NCBI RefSeq assembly: GCF_902833145.1
Contig: NZ_CADFEN010000005.1
Span: 434,001-498,000, forward strand
Length of the DNA: 64,000 nucleotides
From: Burkholderia sp. BCC0506
GTDB lineage: Bacteria; Pseudomonadota; Gammaproteobacteria; Burkholderiales; Burkholderiaceae
Direction of reading: 5' to 3'
Shown here: in pieces, positions 1 to 8,568 of the stretch
Numbering within the stretch: the stretch's first letter is position 1
Layout of the letters: each line of letters starts with the position of its first letter
The notes under the pieces: model-generated
Seen by the model: the letters and a program-made list of their open reading frames with translations, nothing else
Told to the model about the DNA's origin: nothing
The model's database searches: none
Program-made: the position numbers and the translations under genes

Positions 1-342
1 TGAACGCCGCGGCGCGCTTGCCGAATCCGGCTGCGCTCGCGTGAATGCCGATGCGCGCGGGCCGGCATTCGGCAGGCCCGCGCGTCGCCGGTTCGCTGGA
101 ACCGGTTCATGCGCAGGTCGTTGCGCACGCAACCGGAAAAAATGCCCGCCTCGCGTTTCGAAACGCGACCGAATCGGCAAGATCGTTACGTATCGGGAAT
201 CGAATAATAAAAAGAAGAACACCTAAATTCCCTATTCGACGCGAATCCTCCAAGATAGGCACGCCGCAGACGGGGCGCGTGCCTGCCCGATCGGTGGCGA
301 TACGCCGGCCAGCGTATCCCTCTTCCACTTGGAGAACACAGA
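1..342. other. Intergenic region upstream of the chitinase gene
   Basis: No convincing gene is visible in this stretch; the overlapping open frames are arginine-rich GC shadows. Positions about 190-235 are locally AT-rich, unlike the rest, and are the likeliest place for the chitinase promoter. A GGAGA ribosome-binding site lies just before the ATG at 343. The left edge of the window may cut a neighbouring gene, which cannot be judged from here. Confidence 0.4.
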
Positions 343-1698
343 ATGAACAACAATGTGTTGCCGCGTTTCGTTCCGCGTACGTTCGCCGCGGGTTGTCTGC
401 TCGCGATGGCGAGCGTGTCGCACGGTGCCGGCGTCTATGCACCCTATGTCGACGTGACGCTCTATCCGACGCCGCTGGTCGACCAGATCGGCGTGCGCCA
501 GGGTATCCAGCAGTTCACGCTCGCGTTCGTGGTCGCGGGCAACGGCTGCGTGCCGTCGTGGGGCGGCGTGCAGCCGATCGGCAACGGCGCGAGCGGCGGC
601 TTGCTGACCGCGCTGTCCACGTCGATCGCGAGCTACCGCGCGAAAGGCGGCGAAGTCGCCGTGTCGTTCGGCGGCGCGAACGGCACGCCGCTGATGCAGG
701 CGTGCTCGACGGTCCCCGCGCTGAAGACCGCGTACCAGACGGTGATCGACACGTACGGCCTCACGCATATCGACTTCGACATCGAAGGCGCATCGCAGAC
801 GGACACCGCGGCGGTCGCGCGCAACTTCCAGGCGGTCGCGCAACTGCAGGCCGACTACGCGGCGAAGGGCAAGCCGCTGCACGTGACGCTGACGCTGCCG
901 ACGATGCCGACCGGGCTCACGCAGGACGGCGTGAACGTCGTCAACGCGGCGATCGCGAACAAGACCGCGTTCGACGCGGTGAACGTGATGGCGATGGATT
1001 ACGGCCCGGCGAACCTCGACATGGGCGCCGCCGCGATCAGCGCCGCGCAGGCGCTCTACTCGCAGCTCGACACGGCGTTCAAGTCGGCCGGCCAGCCGAA
1101 GACCCACGCGCAGCTGTGGCAGATGGTCGGCGTCACGCCGATGATCGGCGTCAATGACGTGCAGGGCGAAACGTTCACGCTCGCGAATGCGCAGGCCGTG
1201 CTGAACGCGGCAGTCGCGAACGGCTACGGTTTCTTCGGCAACTGGTCGGTCGGCCGCGATCAGGCGTGCCCGTCCGGCGGCACGTACGCGTCGCCGACCT
1301 GCTCGGGCGTCGCGCAGCAGCCGTACGCGTTCGCGTCGATCTTCAGGAAGCTCGACGGCAAGTGGGGCGCGGGCGTCACGCAGGACCCGAACTACGGCGG
1401 CGGCTCGGGCGGCGGCACGCCGCAGCCGGGCGCGCCGTGGGCGGCCGGCCAGGTCTATACGGCCGGCGCGACGGTCACCTACCAGGGCACGACGTATCAG
1501 GCGCAATGGTGGACGCAGGGCGACGTGCCCGGCCAGGCGGCCGTGTGGAAGCCGATCGGCGGCGGCACGCCCGCGTGGTCGGCGACGACGGCCTACCAGG
1601 GCGGCACGTGCGTGACGTACCAGGGCGCGAAGTATTGCGCGAAATGGTGGACACAGGGCGACAACCCGAGCGCGGGCGGCGTGTGGGTGAAGTCGTGA
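343..1698 (+). CDS. Secreted GH18-family chitinase with two C-terminal chitin-binding modules
   Basis: The predicted 451-residue protein starts with a Sec signal peptide (about residues 1-29, ending SHGA). It continues as a glycoside hydrolase family 18 barrel with the signature HIDFDIEG near residues 142-149; the Glu at about 148 would be the catalytic acid. After a Gly-rich linker (GGGSGGGTP) come two short CBM5/12-type modules, each with the aromatic motif WWTQGD near residues 388 and 433. Family knowledge says such enzymes hydrolyse chitin outside the cell, and the two binding modules fit secretion onto insoluble chitin. The start is supported by a GGAGA site 8 bases upstream. The gene converges with the IclR regulator gene. 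Exo- versus endo-activity cannot be told from sequence. Confidence 0.9.
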   Translation: MNNNVLPRFVPRTFAAGCLLAMASVSHGAGVYAPYVDVTLYPTPLVDQIGVRQGIQQFTLAFVVAGNGCVPSWGGVQPIGNGASGGLLTALSTSIASYRAKGGEVAVSFGGANGTPLMQACSTVPALKTAYQTVIDTYGLTHIDFDIEGASQTDTAAVARNFQAVAQLQADYAAKGKPLHVTLTLPTMPTGLTQDGVNVVNAAIANKTAFDAVNVMAMDYGPANLDMGAAAISAAQALYSQLDTAFKSAGQPKTHAQLWQMVGVTPMIGVNDVQGETFTLANAQAVLNAAVANGYGFFGNWSVGRDQACPSGGTYASPTCSGVAQQPYAFASIFRKLDGKWGAGVTQDPNYGGGSGGGTPQPGAPWAAGQVYTAGATVTYQGTTYQAQWWTQGDVPGQAAVWKPIGGGTPAWSATTAYQGGTCVTYQGAKYCAKWWTQGDNPSAGGVWVKS

Positions 1699-1720
1699 TG
1701 CCGTAATGCCGTAATGCGCG

Positions 1721-1766
1721 GCGGGTCGTCTCCGGCCTGAAGAACCGAACGCCGGCGACGCCCCGC
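1721..1766. terminator. Candidate terminator hairpin between convergent genes
   Basis: The arms 1721-1736 and 1751-1766 are complementary at 14 of 16 positions around a 14-base loop, between the 3' ends of the chitinase and IclR genes. There is no long T-tract, so intrinsic termination is only suggested. Confidence 0.35.
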
Positions 1767-1792
1767 TTCCGATGCCGGCGCGCGCCGCCGCC

Positions 1793-2536
1793 CTACCCGC
1801 GCGCGTGCTCGGCCAGCAGCCGCGCCTTCGCGTCGACGAGCAGCGCCGCATGCGTGTCGCGATGCTGGCGAATCCGCTCGGTCGGCCCGACCACCGACAG
1901 CCCGTACCAGTCGCCGTCGAGCGTCAGCGCAACCGCGATCGCCGACAGCTCGGGCGCGCTTTCGCCGAAGTTCTCCGCCCAACCGAGTTCGCGAAACCGC
2001 GCGGTCTGCGCGACGAGCGCCGGCAGATCGGCTACCGTCGCATCGGTGAAGCGTTCGAACGTCAGTTGCGCGCCGAGCGCCTGCTGCGCATCGCTCGCGA
2101 GTTCCGCGAAGATCGCCTTGCCGATCGAGTTCGCGTGCAGCGGGCGCAGCTCGCCCGGCTCGCGCGTATAGCGGATCGCCTGTTCCGATTCGACGACGTC
2201 GAGGTACGTGACCGACGCGCCCTGGATCTTGCCGAGCACGGCGGTTTCGCGGCTCGCGTCGCGCAGCGCGACGAGGTGCGGATGCACGATGTCGACGACC
2301 GGATCGGGCGCGTCGATCGCGGCGGCGACCGTCTGCAGGCGCCGCGTCGGGTAGTAGCCGCCGCGCTTGCGCACTTCGTACAGGTAGCCGCGGCTCACGA
2401 GCGTGCGCGCCATCGCGAGGCAGCTCGACGCCGGCACGTTGAGCAGGCGCGCGAGTTCGGTGAGCGGCAGCGGCCGCCGTTCGGCGGCGAACAGCTCGAA
2501 CAGGTCGAGCGTGCGGGCAACGAGTTTGACGTCCAT
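1793..2536 (-). CDS. IclR-family transcriptional regulator
   Basis: The 247-residue protein begins MDVKLVARTLDLFELFA and has the IclR-type N-terminal winged helix-turn-helix (about residues 20-50, with LTELARLLNVPASS). A C-terminal IclR effector-binding domain follows (AVLGKIQGASVTYLD, RYTREPGELRPLHANSIGKA). The longer upstream open frame is a shadow of the dehydrogenase gene. It is the last gene of a minus-strand series: CoA-transferase, transporter, acyl-CoA dehydrogenase, regulator. The gap to the dehydrogenase is about 59 bases. IclR regulators usually control adjacent catabolic genes, so it probably responds to the substrate or CoA ester handled by this operon. The perfect dyad at 6503-6518 in the operon promoter is a candidate target. 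Confidence 0.88.
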   Translation of the reverse strand: MDVKLVARTLDLFELFAAERRPLPLTELARLLNVPASSCLAMARTLVSRGYLYEVRKRGGYYPTRRLQTVAAAIDAPDPVVDIVHPHLVALRDASRETAVLGKIQGASVTYLDVVESEQAIRYTREPGELRPLHANSIGKAIFAELASDAQQALGAQLTFERFTDATVADLPALVAQTARFRELGWAENFGESAPELSAIAVALTLDGDWYGLSVVGPTERIRQHRDTHAALLVDAKARLLAEHARG

Positions 2537-2595
2537 GACGAGCGCTTGATTCGAAACGGGAAGCCGCGCGCCGGGCGGGCCGCCGGTCGGTACGG

Positions 2596-3762
2596 TCAGT
2601 ACGACTTCGGCAGCCCGAGCACCTTCTCCGCGATGTAGCACAGGATCAGTTGCGGGCTCACGGGCGCGAGCCTCGGAATCATACACTCGCGCAGGTAGCG
2701 CTCGACGTGGTATTCCTTCGCGTAGCCCATCCCGCCGTGCGTCGCGATCGCCGTCTGACAGGCCTGGAACGCGGCTTCCGCGCCGAGGTATTTCGCGGCG
2801 TTCGCCTCCGCGCCGCACGACTGGCCCGCGTCGTAGCGCGTCGCGGCCTTCATCACCATCAGCCACGCGGCCTCGAGCTGCATCCATGCGTGCGCGAGCG
2901 GATGCTGGATCGACTGGTTCTGCCCGATCGGCCGGCCGAACACCACGCGCTCGCACGCATACTGCGTCGCGCGGCGCAGCGCGGCCTGCCCGAGCCCGAT
3001 CGCCTCCGCGGCGATCAGGATCCGTTCGGGGTTCAGCCCGTGCAGCAGGTAGCGGAAGCCGTCGCCTTCGTGGCCGATCAGGTCGTCGCGCGACACGCGC
3101 AGGTTGTCGATGAACAGCATGTTCGAATCGACCGCCTTGCGGCCCATCTTCTCGATTTCGCGCACCTCGACGCGCGAACGGTCGAGGTCGGTATAGAACA
3201 GGCTCAGCCCGTCGGTCGGCTTCGCGACCTGGTCGAGCGGCGTCGTGCGCGCGATGATCAGCATCTTGTTCGCCACCTGCGCGGTCGAGATCCAGATCTT
3301 GCGCCCGCTCAGCACGTAATGATCGCCGTCGCGGCGCGCCTGCGTGCTCAGGTGCGTGGTGTCGAGCCCGGCGTCGGGTTCGGTCACCGCGAAGCATGCC
3401 TTGTCGCGCCCGGCGATCAGCGGCGGCAGGAAGCGCGCCTTCTGCGCATCGTTGCCGAACACCTGCACCGGGTTCAACCCGAAGATGTTCATGTGGACGG
3501 CCGACGCGCCGGACAGTCCCGCGCCCGACGCGCTGATCGTGCGCATCATCAGCGCCGCCTCGGTCATCCCGAGCCCGGCGCCGCCGTAGGCCGGGTCCAT
3601 CGCGATGCCCAGCCAGCCGGCCTCGGCGAGCGCCGCGTGGAAGTCGGCCGGAAACCCGCCCGCGCGATCGCGTTCGAGCCAGTAGTCGTCGCCGAAGCGT
3701 TCGCAGATTTTCTCGATCGCGCTTTCGATCGCGCGCTGGTCGTCGGTCAGGTCGAACCGCAT
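2596..3762 (-). CDS. Acyl-CoA dehydrogenase family protein
   Basis: This 388-residue flavoprotein has the usual acyl-CoA dehydrogenase order. An N-terminal helical domain (LTDDQRAIESAIEKICERFG) is followed by the FAD/substrate beta domain with CFAVTEPDAGLDTT near residue 125. The C-terminal domain carries ATQYACERVVFGRPIGQNQSIQ and then THGGMGYAKEYHVERYLRE, the region that holds the catalytic Glu in many family members. The enzyme would introduce an alpha-beta double bond into a CoA thioester and pass electrons to ETF. The start at 3762 (MRFDLT) has a GGGAGAG site upstream. It sits 37 bases after the citrate-type transporter and shares the operon with a class III CoA-transferase, so its substrate may be the CoA ester of an imported carboxylate. 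The exact substrate is not visible. Confidence 0.88.
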   Translation of the reverse strand: MRFDLTDDQRAIESAIEKICERFGDDYWLERDRAGGFPADFHAALAEAGWLGIAMDPAYGGAGLGMTEAALMMRTISASGAGLSGASAVHMNIFGLNPVQVFGNDAQKARFLPPLIAGRDKACFAVTEPDAGLDTTHLSTQARRDGDHYVLSGRKIWISTAQVANKMLIIARTTPLDQVAKPTDGLSLFYTDLDRSRVEVREIEKMGRKAVDSNMLFIDNLRVSRDDLIGHEGDGFRYLLHGLNPERILIAAEAIGLGQAALRRATQYACERVVFGRPIGQNQSIQHPLAHAWMQLEAAWLMVMKAATRYDAGQSCGAEANAAKYLGAEAAFQACQTAIATHGGMGYAKEYHVERYLRECMIPRLAPVSPQLILCYIAEKVLGLPKSY

Positions 3763-3799
3763 GGACTGCTCTCCCGGCAAGCGTGAACGGTCGCGCCGC

Positions 3800-5101
3800 T
3801 CACAATGGAAACACGCCCGTCGCGACCGCGGCGAAGACCATCAGCACGGTGGCGGCGAACAGGAACGGAATCGTGAATTTCTGGTGCTCGGCGAGCTCGA
3901 CGCCCGTCAGCCCGACGATCAGGAACGTCGCGGGCGTGAGCGGGCTCACCGGAAAGCCCGTCGTCATCTGGCCGAGCAGCGCGGCCTGCGCCATCTGGAT
4001 CGGCGGCACGCCGAGCAGCTTGCCGCTCTCCGCGAGCACCGGCAGCACGCCGAAGTAGAACGAATCGGGATCGAACAGCAGGCTGAGCGGCATCGACAGC
4101 AGCCCGAGCACGAACGGCATGTGGCGCGCGTGTTCGACCGGCACGTGCGCGACGACGACCTCGGCCATCGCCTTCAGCATTCCGGTGCCGGACATGATGC
4201 CGGTGAACGCGCCGGCCGCGAGCAGCACGCTCGCCATCATCAGCGCGGCCTTCGCATGCGCGTCGATCCGCTCGCGCTGGGCCTGCACGTCCGGGTAATT
4301 GATCACGAGCGCGGCGACCGTGCCGAGCATGAACATCACCATCGGGTCGACGATGCCCGATACCAGCGTGACGAGCACGACGAGCGTCAGCGCGACGTTG
4401 ATGCCGAAGCGGTTCGGCCGGCGCAACGCGCGTTCGGCGTCGGTCAGCTCGCGCGGCGCGATCGCGAGCGAGGCCGCGCCGGCGCGGTCGAGCCCGAGCC
4501 GTTTCGCCTCGCGCACGCCGAGCACCCAGGCGGTGCCGAACACGAACGCGAGCCCGACGATCTGCACCGGGATCATTGGCGTGAAGATCGCCGAACCGGG
4601 AATGTGCAGCGCGGCCGACGCGCGCAGCATCGGCCCCACCCACGGCAGGAAGTTGACGCCGGCCGCCATCGACGCGACGCACGCGAGGATGCGGCGATCC
4701 ATCCCGAGCCGCGTGTAGAGCGGCATCATCGCGGGCAGCGTGACGAGAAACGTGACGGCGCCCGAGCCGTCGAGATGGATCAGCAGCGCGAGCAGCGCCG
4801 AGCCCGTCACGATGCGCGGCGGATGACAGCCGATCACGCGCAGCACGCCGGCGATGATCGGGTCGAGCATCCCCGCATCGGTGAGGACCCCGAAAAACAG
4901 AATCGCAAAAACGAACATCCCGGCGATCGGGCCGATGTTCTGTACGCCGTGCACGACGAACTTGCCGGTCTGCAGCCCGAAACCGGCCGCGAGCGACGCG
5001 GCCACCGGCACGACGATCAGCGCGACGAGCGGCGACAACCGCTTCGTGATGATCAGGCCGAACAGCGCGACGATGGCGGCCGCGCCGATCCATGCGAGCA
5101 T
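3800..5101 (-). CDS. CitMHS-family citrate/carboxylate:H+ symporter
   Basis: The predicted 433-residue protein is almost wholly hydrophobic, with about twelve membrane segments. It opens MLAWIGAAAIVALFGLIITK and continues with SPLVALIVVPVAAS, characteristic of the CitMHS (CitM/CitH) transporters of citrate, usually as a metal complex, with protons. Mid-protein motifs such as HLDGSGAVTFLV and LLFDPDSFYFGVLPVL also fit this family. The ATG at 5101 has an AGGAG site 7 bases upstream, which rules out the longer arginine-rich N-terminal extension. It lies between the CoA-transferase and the acyl-CoA dehydrogenase genes, so it probably imports the operon's substrate, which need not be citrate; a related tricarboxylate or dicarboxylate is possible. 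Confidence 0.87.
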   Translation of the reverse strand: MLAWIGAAAIVALFGLIITKRLSPLVALIVVPVAASLAAGFGLQTGKFVVHGVQNIGPIAGMFVFAILFFGVLTDAGMLDPIIAGVLRVIGCHPPRIVTGSALLALLIHLDGSGAVTFLVTLPAMMPLYTRLGMDRRILACVASMAAGVNFLPWVGPMLRASAALHIPGSAIFTPMIPVQIVGLAFVFGTAWVLGVREAKRLGLDRAGAASLAIAPRELTDAERALRRPNRFGINVALTLVVLVTLVSGIVDPMVMFMLGTVAALVINYPDVQAQRERIDAHAKAALMMASVLLAAGAFTGIMSGTGMLKAMAEVVVAHVPVEHARHMPFVLGLLSMPLSLLFDPDSFYFGVLPVLAESGKLLGVPPIQMAQAALLGQMTTGFPVSPLTPATFLIVGLTGVELAEHQKFTIPFLFAATVLMVFAAVATGVFPL

Positions 5102-5236
5102 GATGCGTCTCCTCTTCGGCCGGCGCGCATCGGGTGCGTGTCGATGCGCGGGCCGGCGTGATGTCCGAATGATGGTGTGCGCGACCGCGCACGGCCGTGC
5201 GCCGCGGAGCGGCACGGCCGGTGGCCGCGCTGCCGG

Positions 5237-6406
5237 TCAGGTTCGGCGGTCGCCGTGGTGGTCGTCGTCGTGCTCGTCCGCGAACACCTGCGCCGCATGT
5301 TCGTTCAGCGCGGGCGGCGGCCGCCGATAGGTGGCCGGCGTGCGGCCGAGCTTGATCGGCGACGCGATGCCGCGATGCCGGCCCAGCTCGACCTTCATCT
5401 GCCGATGCGCGACATGCGGATGGTCGAGCGCCGCATCGAGCCCGAGCACGGGCGCGCACGGCACGCCGCGGCGCATCAGTTGCTCGGCGAGCGTCGCGCC
5501 GTCGTGCGCGGCCAGCGCCGTTTCGAGCAGCGTGCGCAGCGCGGCGCGGTTCCGGCTGCGCGCGCGGTTATCCGCGAAACGCGGATCGTCGAGCCAGTCG
5601 CGCGTGCCGAGCACGTCGCACAGCGCGGCGAACTGCCCGTTGTTGCCCACCGCCAGAAAGATGTCGGCGCCCGCCGTCGGAAAACTGTCGTACGGCGTGA
5701 TGTTCGGATGCGCGTTGCCGGTGCGCACGGGCGCCTGGCCCGAATGGAAGAAGTTCGGCGTATGCGGATGCAGGATCGACAGCGCGCAGTCGAACAGCGT
5801 CGATTCGACGAACTGGCCGCGGCCGCTCGCGTCGCGTTCGCGCAGCGCCATCAGCACGCCGAGCGCCGCGTTCAGCCCCGTGACGAGATCGACGATCGGC
5901 ACGCCGATGCGCAGCGGCGCACCGCCGGCTTCGCCGTTGACGCTCATCAGCCCCGCGAGCGCCTGCACGGCCGCGTCGTAGCCCGGCAGCCCGCCGAGCG
6001 GGCCGTCCGCGCCGAAGCCCGACACGCGGCAATGAACGAGGCGCGGAAACCGCGCATGCAGCGCGTCGAACCCGAGCCCCCAGCGCTCCATCGTGCCGAT
6101 CTTGAAGTTCTCGACGAGTGCGTCCGCGTGTTCGAGCAGGCCGAGCAGCCGTTCGCGATCGGCCGGCTGCGTCAGGTCGAGCGCGATGCCGAGCTTGTTG
6201 CGGTTCACGCCGAGGAAGTACGACGCGGTGTCGCCGTCGAACGGCGGGCCCCACGTGCGCGTCTCGTCGCCCGACGGCGGTTCGACCTTGATCACCTCCG
6301 CGCCGTGATCGGCGAGGATCTGGGTTGCGTACGGGCCGCCCAGCACCCGCGACAGATCGACGATGCGCAATCCCGCCAGCGCGCCCTGCTGCTCGTATTC
6401 CGCCAT
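5237..6406 (-). CDS. Class III (CaiB/BaiF) CoA-transferase
   Basis: This 389-residue protein begins MAEYEQQGALAGLRIVDLSRV and has the family III CoA-transferase pattern: GGPYATQILADHGAEVIKVEPP near residues 23-45, NRNKLGIALDLTQP, an Asp-containing LVENFKIGTMERWGLG segment and GYDAAVQALAGLMS. These enzymes move CoA between carboxylic acids through a glutamyl or aspartyl thioester. AGGAG is placed 8 bases before the ATG. It is the first gene of the minus-strand operon, followed by a CitMHS transporter, an acyl-CoA dehydrogenase and an IclR regulator. Import, CoA activation and dehydrogenation of one organic acid is the simplest reading. The CoA donor and acceptor cannot be assigned. Confidence 0.88.
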   Translation of the reverse strand: MAEYEQQGALAGLRIVDLSRVLGGPYATQILADHGAEVIKVEPPSGDETRTWGPPFDGDTASYFLGVNRNKLGIALDLTQPADRERLLGLLEHADALVENFKIGTMERWGLGFDALHARFPRLVHCRVSGFGADGPLGGLPGYDAAVQALAGLMSVNGEAGGAPLRIGVPIVDLVTGLNAALGVLMALRERDASGRGQFVESTLFDCALSILHPHTPNFFHSGQAPVRTGNAHPNITPYDSFPTAGADIFLAVGNNGQFAALCDVLGTRDWLDDPRFADNRARSRNRAALRTLLETALAAHDGATLAEQLMRRGVPCAPVLGLDAALDHPHVAHRQMKVELGRHRGIASPIKLGRTPATYRRPPPALNEHAAQVFADEHDDDHHGDRRT

Positions 6407-6502
6407 GCGTCTCGCTCCTGGTTCCGGTTGATCGGACTGCCCGTTCCGGACGCCCCGCCGCTCGCGCGCGGCTTCTCCGGATTCGGCGAATAATTCTTGT
6501 AT

Positions 6503-6539
6503 GTGAATTTATATTCACGCACGGGAATTTTATTGTCAA
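6503..6539 (-). promoter_or_regulatory. Promoter of the CoA-transferase operon with an overlapping palindromic operator
   Basis: On the minus strand a perfect TTGACA lies at 6539-6534 and TATAAA at 6513-6508. The spacing is 20 bases, longer than optimal; a weaker GAATAT gives 17. The -10 region lies inside a perfect dyad, GTGAAT-TTAT-ATTCAC, at 6503-6518. A dyad over the -10 element is typical of a repressor site, and the operon's own IclR regulator is the obvious candidate. This is inferred, not shown. Confidence 0.55.
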
Positions 6540-6684
6540 GCCCGGATGGACCCGGCTGCCGCGCTCACGACATCGTCATGCGTCATCGGGGACGACACGG
6601 AACACGGGCCGGTTGCGGTGGCGCCCCGCCATTGGCTAAGCTGGCGGGCAACGTTCATCCCGAAAAATACGAGGCGGAATATCC

Positions 6685-6945
6685 ATGAAACGGTTGTGGC
6701 TGGCGGCCTTCGTGCTGGCGTCGACGCTGGGCGTCGCACACGCGCAAAAACAGACGTTCCACTTCGGCGAAGGACAAACCGGGATGCCGGGCGTCGCGCC
6801 GCACACTGCCGCGCCGGCAGCCCGTCCGGCGCCCGCCCGCCGGCACGTGACCGCGCCGTCGCCTCATCACCGGCGGGCGGTTCACAAACGCCGCCATTCG
6901 CGGCGCGCGAAGCCGGCGCGCAGCGGGATCTATACGCACGCGTAA
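6685..6945 (+). CDS. Small secreted His/Arg-rich protein, function unknown
   Basis: The 86-residue protein has a clear Sec signal peptide (MKRLWLAAFVLASTLGVAHA, cleavage after about residue 20). The mature part is rich in Ala and Pro, then strongly basic with His and Arg clusters (PHHRRAVHKRRHSRRAK). I do not recognise a family. The basic tail would be positively charged in the periplasm and could bind polyanions or metals, but this is only a description. A GAGG site lies upstream of the ATG, and the gene is expressed away from the CoA-transferase operon. No partner gene is evident. Confidence 0.6.
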   Translation: MKRLWLAAFVLASTLGVAHAQKQTFHFGEGQTGMPGVAPHTAAPAARPAPARRHVTAPSPHHRRAVHKRRHSRRAKPARSGIYTHA

Positions 6946-7098
6946 GCCGTGGTCCGTGGCGCGACCGCGGTGCACGGAACTGTCACGAACGGCCGGTACC
7001 ATCGGCGCGGCGGCTTGCATGCCGTCGCCGCCTGCTGCCGCGCCCCGCGTGGCCGGCGCGCGCTTTTCTCCACGCTTCAGCACCTGTTTCGCCAGAAC

Positions 7099-7521
7099 AT
7101 GAGCACCGGGCCGGATACCCTCGCCGTCATCAAGGAACGCGCCACGATCGTGTGCCGACGCAGCAGCAGCGTGCTGCTGGTCGCCCGCACTGCCGCGCGC
7201 TGGTCGCTGCCCGGCGGCACGATCCGGGGCGGCGAGACGCCGCTCGAAGCCGCGCAGCGGGAGCTCGCGGAGGAAACGCGGCTGGAGGGGCTCGCGCTCG
7301 ACTACGCGGTGCAGTTCGGCGGGCTGACGAAGCTGCATCACGTGTTCGTGGCCGACGTGCCCGCGCACCTGACGCCGCGCGCGAGCAACGAGATCGCCCG
7401 CTGCAAGTGGTTCGCCGTCGACCGGCTCGACACGCTGCGCGCGAGCGTGCCGACCCGCAAGATCATCGAGCTGCTGCGGCTCGACTGTTTTGCCGCGTTC
7501 GTGCGCGAGCCGCTTCGCTGA
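7099..7521 (+). CDS. Nudix-family hydrolase
   Basis: This is a 140-residue protein if it begins at MSTGPDTLAVIKERAT. The Nudix box (GX5EX7REUXEEXGU) is visible near residues 42-64 as GGTIRGGETPLEAAQ followed by RELAEETRLEG, with the metal-binding Glu residues in place. Nudix enzymes hydrolyse nucleoside diphosphates linked to another moiety, often as housecleaning. The substrate cannot be read from the sequence. The upstream in-frame extension to 6949 is low-complexity and lacks a better start, so the shorter form is preferred. The gene converges with the LMW-phosphatase-like gene. Confidence 0.82.
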   Translation: MSTGPDTLAVIKERATIVCRRSSSVLLVARTAARWSLPGGTIRGGETPLEAAQRELAEETRLEGLALDYAVQFGGLTKLHHVFVADVPAHLTPRASNEIARCKWFAVDRLDTLRASVPTRKIIELLRLDCFAAFVREPLR

Positions 7522-7554
7522 GGCCGACGCGGGCGCGCGCCCCGCTTGCCGCGA

Positions 7555-7881
7555 TCACGCGCGCAGGAACGGGCCGGCCTTGCGTTCGAGCAGCGCGACG
7601 AGTTCGGGCTGCATGAACGCGTAGCGATCGGGGATGTCGAGGCAGACGATCTTCCGGTGCTTCAGGTGCGCGCCGAATTGCGCCGACAGTCGCGCCTTGT
7701 GTGCGCGCTCCATGACGAACACGATGTCCGCCCAGTCGAGTTGCTCGGCGGACAGCCGCACGTCGGCATCGGGCGCGAGGCACGCGGAATCGGTTTCGAT
7801 GCCGGGCCATGCGCCGAACACCGCTTCGGCCGTCGGGCTGCGCAGCCGGTTGCGGCTGCAGATGAACAGTGCCCGTGTCAT
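7555..7881 (-). CDS. Low-molecular-weight protein tyrosine phosphatase-like protein
   Basis: The 108-residue protein begins MTRALFICSRNRLRSPTAEAVF. The segment CSRNRLRS matches the shape of the LMW-PTP P-loop (C-x5-R-S) but differs from the classical CxGNxCRS. This short subgroup is widespread as a predicted tyrosine phosphatase-like family of unproven activity. The later segment LDIPDRYAFMQPELV contains an Asp in DIPD, near where the general acid lies in the true enzymes. The protein is shorter than canonical LMW-PTPs (about 150 residues). It is not obviously in an operon, and its cellular role is unknown. Confidence 0.8.
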   Translation of the reverse strand: MTRALFICSRNRLRSPTAEAVFGAWPGIETDSACLAPDADVRLSAEQLDWADIVFVMERAHKARLSAQFGAHLKHRKIVCLDIPDRYAFMQPELVALLERKAGPFLRA

Positions 7882-7909
7882 GTCGTTTCGCGGCCCCTCG
7901 GCGGCCGAG

Positions 7910-8482
7910 TCAACCTTGCGGAATCGTGCCCGGCCGCACGTACGCGAGCATGTGCGGCACGTAATCGGCCTTGCCGAGCTCGACGCCGTGGTGGCGCAGG
8001 ATCGCGTACGCGGCGATCGCGTGAAAGTAGAACTGCGGCAGCGCCCAGTCGCGCATGTACTGTTCGCCCGTCATGTCGAACGCGATGCCGTTCGGCAGTT
8101 CGAGGCCGATCGGCAGCGCCGCGCCGCCGTCGAGCGCATCGGGTGCGAGTTCGCCGAGAAAGGCGAGCGTGCCGGCGATGATCGCCTGCGCGTCGGCCGG
8201 CGAACCAGGCTGGGCATCCGCGTTCCAGCCGGCTTCGCGCAAGGCCAGCAATGCAGCCGGCAGCGGCTCGCCGCGCAGCCGGTGAACCGGCTCCATCGCC
8301 TGGAAACACGAGAAGCGCACCTGGGCGGCGAGCGGATACATGTCGGGCGCGAGCCTCAGCATCATCGCCGCATCGGGCTCCTCGCCCGCGGCCTGCCGGT
8401 GCGCGACGGCCTTGTCGAGCCACGCGGACTGCGCACGCAGCATCTGGGTGTAGGTCGGAACGAGAAGTTGGGTCGGTGACAC
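7910..8482 (-). CDS. DUF1993 family protein
   Basis: The 190-residue protein begins at a GTG codon giving MSPTQLLVPTYTQMLRAQSAWL. An AGGAG site about 8 bases upstream supports this start. The pattern YTQMLRAQSAWLDKA, then RFSCFQAMEPVHRL and a C-terminal FYFHAIAAYAILRHHGVELGK matches the DUF1993 family. This is a helical, DinB-like fold family with conserved His residues and no assigned function. It is a stand-alone gene between the phosphatase-like and YaiI/DUF188 genes on the same strand, with about 28 bases to the former. Confidence 0.78.
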   Translation of the reverse strand: MSPTQLLVPTYTQMLRAQSAWLDKAVAHRQAAGEEPDAAMMLRLAPDMYPLAAQVRFSCFQAMEPVHRLRGEPLPAALLALREAGWNADAQPGSPADAQAIIAGTLAFLGELAPDALDGGAALPIGLELPNGIAFDMTGEQYMRDWALPQFYFHAIAAYAILRHHGVELGKADYVPHMLAYVRPGTIPQG

Positions 8483-8568
8483 GTGCGCGCTCCTGTGCTG
8501 GGGGTTCGCGCCACACGATAGCAGCGTCGGCGCGAACCTGCATCCTGGCCGGGGCGCCGACGGGAGCG

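Noticed and set aside
3800-5215. Longer N-terminus for the CitMHS transporter starting at 5215
   Set aside because: The extra 38 residues are Arg-rich and not membrane-like, while an AGGAG site sits at the 5101 start.
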